A stretch of DNA of 10,951 bases from the NCBI GenBank assembly GCA_025360565.1, contig JANYBY010000232.1, forward strand, positions 1 through 10,951. The letters are read 5' to 3'. Below, one piece after another: positions 1 through 5,141 of this stretch. How positions within the stretch are numbered: the stretch's first letter is position 1; each line of letters opens with the position of its first letter. This DNA comes from Bacteroidota bacterium (lineage in GTDB: Bacteria > Bacteroidota > Bacteroidia > B-17B0 > Aurantibacillaceae). The notes beneath the pieces were generated by a model. The model was not told where the DNA came from and did no database searches. It saw nothing but the letters and a program-made list of their open reading frames with translations. Both the position numbers and the translations under genes were made by a program.

Positions 1-1
1 T

Positions 2-1006
2 GTTTATGAAGATGATCAGCACGGACAAGCAGTGTTATCGTGTATTGCGGGATTAATACCCAATGTAATTTGCGGTTCAGCACCACGCGCCGATTTTTGG
101 TTATTGAGAACAGAAGATGCCGGCACGGAAAAAATTATTGAAGAATATAATTGGATCAGAGGAGCGGAGTTTGCCGATAGCGTTGGTGTTGATATTTTAA
201 CCACATCGCTTGGTTACACCACTTTTGATATTCCTTCGCAAAATCACACATATGCTGATTTAAACGGACAAACTTCAAAAATGAGTATTGCTGCTACAAT
301 GGCCACCCGCAAGGGTATGTTTGTGTTAAATGCGGCAGGAAATGGAAACGGTGGTGCCTGGCCAAAGATCGGCATTCCGGCCGATGCAGATAGTATTTGT
401 ACTGTGGGCGCAATTGATACATTATATAATATCGCTGGTTTTAGTTCTATTGGTCCTACTGCTGATGGAAGAATTAAACCTGATCTTGTTGCACGCGGAT
501 TAAATTCCTGTGTTTCTTTTCCAAACGGCAGTGTGGCGCACAGCAGTGGCACTTCTTTTGCAACACCAATTTTGGCCGGCGCAATTGCATGTTTTTGGCA
601 AGCTCACAAACCTTATAATTCTATGAAAGTATTAGATACTTTAAGGCATACTGCTACATTAAGTTTAACGCCTAATAATTCTAAAGGCTGGGGTGTGCCC
701 AATATGTGCCTTATTCCGCCAATAATTGCAGGCGTTCACGAATTAAAAATTGATCCGAATGAATTTAATTTTAATATCGCGCCTAATCCGGTTTCCTCAA
801 CTATAAAAATCGAATTGCCACCGCTAAAATATTCTTTTATAAATGTGCAGGTTATTAATTCGCTTGGCGCGGTAATTAAAACAATTAATCCGGCTTTAAA
901 CGCAACTTATTTTGAATCCGATCTTTCGGAACTGTCTTCGGGAATTTACTTTATTAAAGTCTCAACTTCATGCGGTAATGGCACAAAAAAAGTGATCCGC
1001 CAATAA
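2..1006 (+). CDS. S8 (subtilisin-like) serine peptidase with type IX secretion sorting tail, 5' truncated
   Basis: This is the C-terminal part of a secreted subtilase. The reading frame is open to the window edge, so the true start lies upstream; the GTG at 32 is internal. The catalytic His is visible at 20-22 in an Asp-Asp-Gln-His-Gly context, so the Asp of the triad is outside the window. The oxyanion Asn sits in an Ala-Ala-Gly-Asn motif (codon 341-343), and the nucleophile is the Ser of a classic SGTSFATP motif (codon 554-556). From about 775 to 1003 follows a beta-sandwich tail starting APNPVSS and ending SGIYFIKV plus a basic end. This is the type A sorting domain that directs export by the Bacteroidota type IX system, after which it is removed. 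The Gln after HG, where Thr is usual, is a minor deviation. An MFS transporter gene starts 4 bases downstream, probably in the same transcript. The substrate is unknown. The family call is firm. Confidence 0.93.
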   Translation, partial: VYEDDQHGQAVLSCIAGLIPNVICGSAPRADFWLLRTEDAGTEKIIEEYNWIRGAEFADSVGVDILTTSLGYTTFDIPSQNHTYADLNGQTSKMSIAATMATRKGMFVLNAAGNGNGGAWPKIGIPADADSICTVGAIDTLYNIAGFSSIGPTADGRIKPDLVARGLNSCVSFPNGSVAHSSGTSFATPILAGAIACFWQAHKPYNSMKVLDTLRHTATLSLTPNNSKGWGVPNMCLIPPIIAGVHELKIDPNEFNFNIAPNPVSSTIKIELPPLKYSFINVQVINSLGAVIKTINPALNATYFESDLSELSSGIYFIKVSTSCGNGTKKVIRQ

Positions 1007-1010
1007 TTGT

Positions 1011-2264
1011 ATGAACCTGTTTTCCTCTAAATCGCCAATAAATAAAATTATAATTGTCGCTGCTCTTGGTTATTTTGTGGATATATATGACCTTGTATTG
1101 TTTGGCATGGAGCGGGTTGCCAGCCTTCAGGAGATCTTAACCCCGCTTTTTCCCGATAAGGTTTTACGCGATGCGCAGGTGGCTTCTATCGGTTCAAGTT
1201 TGTTAAGTTATCAAATGATAGGCATGCTGCTTGGCGGTATTTTTTGGGGCGTTTTAGGAGATAAAAAAGGAAGACTCACCGTTTTATTCGGCAGTATTAT
1301 TGTTTACTCTCTCGCCAACATTGCTAACGGTTTGGTGCACGACACTTTTTGGTATTCTATTCTTCGTTTTGTTTCGGGTTTTGGTTTGGCAGGCGAATTA
1401 GGCGCGGGAATTACATTGGTAAGCGAAACCATGAAAAAAGAAGACAGGGGCATTGGCACAACCATTGTGGCCTCGGTAGGCTTGTTTGGCGCAGTAATTG
1501 CGGGCTTAACAACTATTGGGCTCAACAATTGGCGAATGAGTTATTTTATTGGAGGAGGTTTAGGTTTGTTATTATTATTCCTTCGTATTGGCGTTTTTGA
1601 AAGCGGAATGTTCAGTCAGGTGAAAGAGAACACCAGCGTAAAAAAAGGAAATTTCTTTTATCTTTTTTCACATCCAAAATTATTACTCAAGTATTTAAAT
1701 ATTATTTTAATTGCTATTCCTGTTTGGTTCGTTATGTATTTTTTAGTTCAGTTTGCCCCCGAAATGTGTCGTGCCCTTGGTTTTGCCGATGGGCCAAAAG
1801 AAGGCAAGATCCCAATAATGGTAGCCTACATGGGCATTACTATTGGCGATGTAGTAAGTGGGCTTTGGAGCCAAAAAGTACGATCACGTAAAAAAGTATT
1901 ATTCTATTTTATTACATTCACCTTATTGGGCTCGGTTGTTTATTATTTATTTGCTTCAACTTCTATTGCAATATTTTATACAATTGTTTTCTGCGTGGGG
2001 TTTGGTACAGGTTATTGGGCGGTGTTTATGAGCAGTGCTTCCGAATTATTCGGCACTAACATTCGCGCTACCGTTACTACAACAGCACCTAATTTTGTGC
2101 GCGGTTCGGTTACTTTAATGGCTTTGGCGCATGGTTCTTTAAAAACATCGGTGGGTTATGTTAATTCATCCATTATTATTGGAATAATTGTATTTTCACT
2201 TGCGTATTTTGCGTGTTATAAATTAGAAGAAACGTTTGCAAAGGATATTAATTATACTGAATAA
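1011..2264 (+). CDS. MFS transporter, sugar/metabolite:H+ symporter-like
   Basis: A 417-residue inner-membrane major facilitator superfamily protein of normal family length, with about 12 hydrophobic segments. The first helix carries two acidic residues in YFVDIYD (residues 21-27). The family's loop 2-3 signature is clear as GVLGDKKGR (80-88), followed by an Arg-Phe-x-Ser-Gly...Gly-Glu stretch (119-129) typical of helix 4. In the C-terminal half an ELFGTNIRAT motif resembles the ELFPTxxRA motif of the sugar porter and metabolite:H+ symporter branches. The cargo cannot be read from the sequence; an organic acid or sugar is a guess by family. The ATG at 1011 is 4 bases after the peptidase stop, and the stop codon overlaps the next ATG (TAATG), so translation of the CoA-binding protein is probably coupled. 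There is no obvious Shine-Dalgarno sequence, as is usual in Bacteroidota. Confidence 0.88.
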   Translation: MNLFSSKSPINKIIIVAALGYFVDIYDLVLFGMERVASLQEILTPLFPDKVLRDAQVASIGSSLLSYQMIGMLLGGIFWGVLGDKKGRLTVLFGSIIVYSLANIANGLVHDTFWYSILRFVSGFGLAGELGAGITLVSETMKKEDRGIGTTIVASVGLFGAVIAGLTTIGLNNWRMSYFIGGGLGLLLLFLRIGVFESGMFSQVKENTSVKKGNFFYLFSHPKLLLKYLNIILIAIPVWFVMYFLVQFAPEMCRALGFADGPKEGKIPIMVAYMGITIGDVVSGLWSQKVRSRKKVLFYFITFTLLGSVVYYLFASTSIAIFYTIVFCVGFGTGYWAVFMSSASELFGTNIRATVTTTAPNFVRGSVTLMALAHGSLKTSVGYVNSSIIIGIIVFSLAYFACYKLEETFAKDINYTE

Positions 2265-2626
2265 TGGATAAAATAACAGTTGTTTTAGGCGCGTCAACCA
2301 ATCCCGAAAGTTATGGCAACAAAGCCGTACTTAGTTTACAACACCACAAACAAAAAGTGGTTGGCGTAGGCATAAAACCGGGCAATATTAACGGACTCGA
2401 GATCAATACCGACAGGCCAAAAATTGAAAATGTAGATACCGTAACCCTTTACATTGGGCCAAAGAACCAAGAAGACTGGAAACCTTATGTATACAGTTTG
2501 AACCCAAAACGCATTATTTTTAATCCTGGAACCGAAAATGCAGTCTTTATGGAAGAGGCTATGGGAAAGGGAATTGAGTGCGTTGAAGCCTGCACACTAG
2601 TAATGCTTAGTATTGGCAATTATTAA
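2264..2626 (+). CDS. CoA-binding domain protein (YccU-like, CoA_binding_2)
   Basis: A 120-residue single-domain Rossmann-like protein, the usual length for stand-alone CoA-binding proteins related to E. coli YccU and to the N-terminal domain of succinyl-CoA synthetase alpha. The first strand and glycine loop, VVLGASTNPESYGNKA (residues 6-21), match the GASxxPxxxGxxA nucleotide-loop pattern. A second strand (VVGVGIKPG) and the late IIFNPGTEN motif are also in place. The protein is probably cytoplasmic. Binding of CoA is a family-level inference, and no enzymatic residue can be pointed to. Its ATG shares one base with the transporter stop, suggesting coupled translation and perhaps a link between the imported compound and acyl-CoA metabolism, which is speculative. 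No convincing terminator follows; a 7-bp AT-only palindrome lies at 2646-2662. Confidence 0.85.
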   Translation: MDKITVVLGASTNPESYGNKAVLSLQHHKQKVVGVGIKPGNINGLEINTDRPKIENVDTVTLYIGPKNQEDWKPYVYSLNPKRIIFNPGTENAVFMEEAMGKGIECVEACTLVMLSIGNY

Positions 2627-2725
2627 ACCTTTTTTACAAGCTTTATTAAAGTAAAACTTTAACTTATCTACCTAACTATCAGGGTTGTTTAACACATTAT
2701 TTGTTTGATAAATAATGCAAAACCA

Positions 2726-2757
2726 TTTAAAAAAGGTTGTAAAATACATTATCTTTG
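2726..2757 (+). promoter_or_regulatory. Bacteroidota-type promoter for the MORN_2 gene
   Basis: A TATCTTTG box at 2750-2757 is a perfect match to the Bacteroidota -7 consensus TAnnTTTG. A TTTA at 2726-2729 sits 20 bases upstream, where the -33 TTTG is expected (three of four bases match). Transcription would start about 3-7 bases after 2757, only a few bases before the ATG at 2768. Confidence 0.6.
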
Positions 2758-2767
2758 TTATAGGCAT

Positions 2768-3511
2768 ATGTTAAATCTAAAATTTAAAATAGTATTTATT
2801 AGTTTAATATCCTCTGCGGGAATTATTTCGGCTCAACGCTTTGCCGATCAAGTGCCAAATATTAAACGTTACAATCAAAAAGAAATAGTTGATACTGCCG
2901 AAGGTATTAAAATGTATGATAAGTTAATTGAATCTATTGGCGGTGACTCTATTAAATACAATAAATCAGGTTATAATTTACAAGGGTGGAATGAGGATTA
3001 TTATTTAAATGGAAAATTATTGCACCGCGGTTATTATGTGGACGGTAAACTTGTTGTGTTTAAGAATTTTTTCGAGAACGGCCAGTGCGAGCGCAGCGTA
3101 GCTAATCCCGATCCTTTGCGTTGCCACGAAGATGTGTATTACGAAGACGGAAAGCAACGAAAGCAAGTAACGTATTATAATGGGCTTCCTCAAAAAAAAT
3201 ACGAATATTATAACAATGGATTGCCAAAGTATTTTGAAGAGAACGATAAGGAAATGAAATTCTTAACCTTGAAAAAATCCTGGTACAGTAATGGCCAGGT
3301 TGAAAATTCGATCGAGTTATTGGATCTGAAGATTAAAAAATACAATGTAAAAAATTATTATGCTACCGGGCAGGTAAAAGAAGAGGGCACCCTGGTTTTA
3401 TCGGGTGATGGTAAAGAATATTTAAAGGATGGTGTTTGGCAATTTTACGATACCGGCGGAAATAAAAAAGCTACCGAAAAGTATAATGCCCAGCAAACGG
3501 CCAATAAGTAG
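2768..3511 (+). CDS. Secreted MORN_2-repeat protein (YwqK-like annotation family)
   Basis: A 247-residue exported protein of unknown role. I place the start at the ATG at 2768 rather than at upstream in-frame TTG/ATT codons. From 2768 the protein begins with a textbook signal peptide (MLNLKFK, then a hydrophobic stretch ending SAGIISAQ), and the -7 box at 2750-2757 would lie inside any longer coding region. The mature part contains several copies of the MORN_2 pattern, a Tyr/Trp-rich unit of about 20-25 residues with Asn/Asp-Gly turns: YYLNGKLLHRGYYVDGKL, FFENGQCE, YYEDGKQRKQVTYYNG, WYSNGQVENS, YYATGQVKEEG and WQFYDTGGNKK. Database entries often call such proteins antitoxin YwqK. No toxin partner is next to it, and the signal peptide argues for a periplasmic or surface location instead. 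It is flanked by its own promoter and so appears monocistronic. Confidence 0.82.
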   Translation: MLNLKFKIVFISLISSAGIISAQRFADQVPNIKRYNQKEIVDTAEGIKMYDKLIESIGGDSIKYNKSGYNLQGWNEDYYLNGKLLHRGYYVDGKLVVFKNFFENGQCERSVANPDPLRCHEDVYYEDGKQRKQVTYYNGLPQKKYEYYNNGLPKYFEENDKEMKFLTLKKSWYSNGQVENSIELLDLKIKKYNVKNYYATGQVKEEGTLVLSGDGKEYLKDGVWQFYDTGGNKKATEKYNAQQTANK

Positions 3512-3577
3512 GGGAAAGGGTATTAACATTTCTCAACGTTTGTTTGTTATTAAATAGGCTTTTAAGGGGTGTTTTTA

Positions 3578-3609
3578 TTTTAAAGGGTGCAAATAATTTA
3601 ATATATTTA
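3578..3609 (+). promoter_or_regulatory. Probable promoter of the tandem mini-lipoprotein unit
   Basis: TATATTTA at 3602-3609 matches seven of eight positions of the TAnnTTTG -7 box, and TTTT at 3578-3581 lies 20 bases upstream at the -33 position. The start site would be near 3613-3616, leaving a leader of about 15 bases before the ATG at 3630. This is a consensus match only and is weaker than the boxes at 2750 and 6908. Confidence 0.42.
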
Positions 3610-3629
3610 CAGAATATAAGATAAATAAA

Positions 3630-3758
3630 ATGAAAAAATTAATTTCTTTATCCATTATAGCGATACTTGCAGCGGGTATTTTTTCGTCGTGCAAAACGCA
3701 TCAAAAATGTCCGGCTTATACAAGTAATCAAAATATAATTAATCATACTAACGCTTAA
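3630..3758 (+). CDS. Very small lipoprotein, copy 1 (42 aa, KCPAY motif)
   Basis: A 42-residue reading frame beginning MKKLISLS. It has a basic N-terminus, a hydrophobic core of about 15 residues and Cys21 in a GIFSSC context, so it reads as a lipoprotein signal peptide cleaved before Cys21. The mature peptide would be only 22 residues, starting CKTHQKCPAY and ending in an Asn-rich tail. It is followed 10 bases later by a paralogue (3769-3888). The two align without gaps over their first 30 residues with 19 identities, including Cys21, Thr23, His24, Lys26, Cys27, Pro28, Ala29 and Tyr30. In the 11-codon core, five of seven nucleotide differences are synonymous, which supports real coding. A likely promoter lies upstream. 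Function is unknown. Short Bacteroidota lipoproteins ending soon after a Lys-Cys-Pro-Ala-Tyr-like motif seem familiar to me, but I cannot name a family. Confidence 0.72.
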   Translation: MKKLISLSIIAILAAGIFSSCKTHQKCPAYTSNQNIINHTNA

Positions 3759-3768
3759 AATTAAAAAA

Positions 3769-3888
3769 ATGAAAAAAATAATCGCCTTATCGTTTGTTGC
3801 TCTTTTAGTATCAGGAATTTTAGCATCGTGTACAACTCACAAAAAATGTCCTGCATATTCATCAGCTGCAAAATCGCATAATATATAA
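3769..3888 (+). CDS. Very small lipoprotein, copy 2 (39 aa, KCPAY motif)
   Basis: A 39-residue frame beginning MKKIIALS, with a hydrophobic core and a good lipobox, LASC, placing the lipidated Cys at position 21 exactly as in the preceding paralogue. The mature peptide is 19 residues: CTTHKKCPAYSS followed by a short Ala/Ser/His tail. The Cys-x-Thr-His-x-Lys-Cys-Pro-Ala-Tyr core is conserved between the copies while the tails diverge, suggesting that the core is the functional part. His24 and Cys27 could bind metal or be redox-active, or Cys27 could form a disulfide; this is inference only. The gene is 10 bases behind copy 1 and is followed after 4 bases by a stable hairpin and then a terminator, so the pair looks like a bicistronic unit. 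It would be missed by gene callers with a minimum length near 60 residues. Confidence 0.72.
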   Translation: MKKIIALSFVALLVSGILASCTTHKKCPAYSSAAKSHNI

Positions 3889-3892
3889 ATTC

Positions 3893-3908
3893 GAACTCTC
3901 CGGAGTTC
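3893..3908 (+). other. Hairpin with UCCG (UNCG-type) tetraloop just after the lipoprotein stop
   Basis: GAACTC (3893-3898), loop TCCG (3899-3902), GAGTTC (3903-3908). The C(UCCG)G closing geometry belongs to the unusually stable UNCG tetraloop class. It begins 4 bases after the stop codon of copy 2 and has no T-run, so it is more likely an mRNA-stability or processing element than the terminator itself. Confidence 0.5.
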
Positions 3909-3923
3909 TGTAAATAACCTTAT

Positions 3924-3955
3924 AAAGGCAGGCTTTTGTTAGTCTGCCTTTTTTA
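3924..3955 (+). terminator. Rho-independent terminator of the mini-lipoprotein unit
   Basis: AAAGGCAG at 3924-3931 pairs fully with CTGCCTTT at 3944-3951. Additional G-U and C-G pairs can extend the stem inward. The stem runs into a T-rich tail (3949-3954, then ATTAATTTTTTT). It ends the transcript about 35 bases after the second lipoprotein stop and lies just before the next gene. Confidence 0.75.
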
Positions 3956-3968
3956 TTAATTTTTTTCA

Positions 3969-4214
3969 ATGAAAAAAACATCAAGTTCCAAAACTCTTCA
4001 AGATAAAATAACCGAAAGCACTAAGGGCATAACCTGCCCGGTACACGGTAAATTGCCGCTTATAAAGGTTGATAAGGCAAATGAAAGGGTAGAAGTAGAG
4101 TGTTGCTGTAACTCGTTTAAAACCGATATAGAAGTGATCACCAACCGGGTTTTAGCGGCCTGGAAATTGCACGGTGAACATTTAAGGGCGAGGAAAGATG
4201 GGAGAGATTATTAA
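3969..4214 (+). CDS. Small Cys/His-rich hypothetical protein (possible zinc-binding)
   Basis: An 81-residue protein with no signal peptide and no membrane segment. The N-terminus is Lys/Ser/Thr-rich. Then come Cys23-Pro-Val-His26 followed by Gly-Lys, a predicted beta pair, and Cys45-Cys46-Cys47 followed by Asn-Ser-Phe. The arrangement CxxH ~18 residues CC(C) would suit a small zinc ribbon or knuckle, but I see no second complete CxxC pair, so metal binding is an inference. The C-terminal 25 residues are basic and helical (VLAAWKLHGEHLRARK). I do not recognise a named family. It begins 14 bases after the terminator T-tract with no clear Shine-Dalgarno or consensus promoter. Expression may depend on read-through or on the weak TAATTTTT at 3957-3964. 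The codon pattern and the conserved-looking Cys/His cluster make a real gene likely. Confidence 0.65.
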   Translation: MKKTSSSKTLQDKITESTKGITCPVHGKLPLIKVDKANERVEVECCCNSFKTDIEVITNRVLAAWKLHGEHLRARKDGRDY

Positions 4215-4308
4215 AGAGCCAGGATGCAGGACTAATGGGGAGACAAGATATGAAGGTGTTAAACAAGCCTATTTGCGGATTTAATTTTATTTTTTATAAA
4301 GTATTCGC

Positions 4309-4674
4309 ATGAAACTCAAATTTATATTCTTTTTGTTAATGGCGGGCAATTGTTTGTTTGCGCAAACGGAAGACGTATTGGCCAAGCTTACCAGAATGAA
4401 TTATGGTGGCGAAAATATGAAACTAAGTGTGAGTAGCAAAAATCTTGTACTGGGCGTTTGTAAGTTTAAAATATTGAATGCAAAAGGCGAGGTTGTTAAA
4501 ACCATTGAGCTTCCTAAGGCTGAAACGTTGTTAGTTACTGTGTTGAATATGGAGTCGGTAGACGTTGGACAATTTACTTACCAAATAATTCGCAGTGATA
4601 AAGTAATTTGCCAAGGCGAGTTTACGCGCGATGCTTTTGACGATGACGCCGTTAAAAAGCTTTTACAAAAATAA
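4309..4674 (+). CDS. Secreted hypothetical protein, small beta-sandwich-like
   Basis: A 121-residue protein starting with a clear signal peptide (MKLKFIFFLL, hydrophobic, cleavage probably after the Ala of LFAQ near residue 18). The mature part of about 100 residues has alternating hydrophobic strands separated by turns: KFKILNAKGEVVKTIELP, LLVTVLNMESVDVGQFTY and QIIRSDKVICQGEF, ending in an acidic-basic tail DDDAVKKLLQK. The strand order and phrases such as NAKGEVVKTI and VGQFTYQI resemble the immunoglobulin-like fold of type IX sorting tails. However, the usual PNP opening and a larger N-terminal domain are absent, so this would be a free-standing domain. Cys15 lies in the signal region, but Asn at -1 makes a lipobox unlikely. 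The function is unknown. No strong promoter or terminator is visible beside it. Confidence 0.72.
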   Translation: MKLKFIFFLLMAGNCLFAQTEDVLAKLTRMNYGGENMKLSVSSKNLVLGVCKFKILNAKGEVVKTIELPKAETLLVTVLNMESVDVGQFTYQIIRSDKVICQGEFTRDAFDDDAVKKLLQK

Positions 4675-4722
4675 TGAGCTTTAATAATTTATTGGAATTT
4701 TGAAATGTGTATTGGCAATGCC

Positions 4723-4763
4723 AAAAAAAAAACCACTCCCAATAAGTCATCACGAGAGTGGTT
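4723..4763 (-). terminator. Rho-independent terminator, minus strand
   Basis: Read on the minus strand, AACCACTC (4763-4756) pairs with GAGTGGTT (4738-4731) around a 17-base loop. Eight further T residues follow (complement of the A run at 4723-4730). There is no T-run on the plus-strand side, so it acts leftward only. It could end the candidate small RNA or the operon ending at 4912. Confidence 0.72.
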
Positions 4764-4820
4764 AGTTAACAATAAATAAAAAGAGAATTGCTATGAAAAA
4801 CTCTCTCCAACAATAATGTT
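4723..4820 (-). ncRNA. Candidate small RNA or attenuator unit (about 95-100 nt)
   Basis: On the minus strand a TACTTTTG -7 box (4831-4824) is followed by about 95 bases without a credible gene and then by a strong terminator. The presumed RNA begins around 4818-4820. It can form a 5' hairpin in which GAGA (4805-4802) pairs with TCTC (4786-4783). It has an alternative pairing in which GAGAGT (4805-4800) pairs with ACTCTC (4759-4754), and this would occupy the left arm of the terminator. No -33 TTTG is present at the expected distance. I cannot assign it to a known RNA family. The Bacteroidota 6S-like Flavo-1 class is one possibility worth testing. A 3' UTR of the 4912-5109 gene is the main alternative. 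Confidence 0.38.
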
Positions 4821-4823
4821 CCT

Positions 4824-4831
4824 CAAAAGTA
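4824..4831 (-). promoter_or_regulatory. -7 box TACTTTTG, minus strand
   Basis: The complement of 4824-4831 reads TACTTTTG, a full match to TAnnTTTG. No good -33 element is seen 19-21 bases upstream, so the call rests on this box and on the structured, terminator-ended region downstream of it. Confidence 0.42.
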
Positions 4832-4911
4832 ATACTTGTGTTTAATTAAACTGTTGCATGTTTTGAGGAGAACATTGCACTTTTTGCGGTTGTGCTAATT
4901 CTGATTAAAGT

Positions 4912-5109
4912 TTACCAATGAAAAGAGCTTATTAGATTATAAGCCAGCGAGCCTAAACCTGTAACAACATCAATTCCCGCTCCAATGATCAGGAATATAA
5001 AACCCAAATTATAATTCCTGGTTCCTTTTTTCCACTCAGCAAATAACAAACAAATGCCAAGCAGGGTTAAAAGATTACCGATTACATAAATTACGCTGAA
5101 AAAATACAT
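4912..5109 (-). CDS. Small two-helix membrane protein
   Basis: A 65-residue hydrophobic protein with no recognised family. Two membrane segments are clear, at about residues 4-24 (FSVIYVIGNLLTLLGICLLF) and 34-52 (NLGFIFLIIGAGIDVVTGLG). Between them is a short basic loop, AEWKKGTRNY, which by the positive-inside rule should face the cytoplasm. Both termini would then lie outside, and the tail ends Phe-His-Trp. Glycines within the helices (Gly11, Gly18, Gly43, Gly45) could allow tight packing or oligomers. The ATG is 32 bases downstream of the DUF349 gene stop on the same strand with no intervening terminator, so the two are probably co-transcribed. The function is unknown. An assembly partner or a small inner-membrane modulator is possible but not shown. 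Confidence 0.68.
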   Translation of the reverse strand: MYFFSVIYVIGNLLTLLGICLLFAEWKKGTRNYNLGFIFLIIGAGIDVVTGLGSLAYNLISSFHW

Positions 5110-5141
5110 TAGATAAACATTTGATAAGGCAACATCCCAAA

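Larger units (their letters stand above)
4675..4911. other. Intergenic region carrying minus-strand structured elements
   Basis: This stretch between a plus-strand and a minus-strand gene encodes no convincing protein. It holds a 10-A tract (4723-4732), the arms of a terminator read on the minus strand (4731-4763), a second inverted repeat (4783-4786 with 4802-4805), and a perfect minus-strand -7 box (4824-4831). Together these suggest a small independent transcription unit rather than a plain spacer. Confidence 0.5.

Noticed and set aside
244..552. Minus-strand open frame of 102 codons opposite the peptidase
   Set aside because: It lies fully antisense to a frame with recognisable subtilase motifs and has no domain features of its own.
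1304..1600. Open frames on both strands within the MFS gene
   Set aside because: They overlap the strongly supported transporter frame and show composition typical of shadow frames.
2646..2662. Perfect palindrome TTAAAGT-AAA-ACTTTAA after the CoA-binding gene
   Set aside because: The stem is nearly all A-T, the loop is only three bases and there is no T-run. It is too weak to call a terminator, and chance is likely in AT-rich DNA.
2705..2767. N-terminal extension of the MORN_2 protein from the TTG at 2705
   Set aside because: It would place the promoter box inside the coding region and bury a clear signal peptide that starts at the ATG at 2768.
4340..4356. Cys15 of the 121-residue secreted protein as a lipidation site
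   Set aside because: The residue before it is Asn and the position is early in the hydrophobic core. A normal signal peptide cleaved after LFA fits better.
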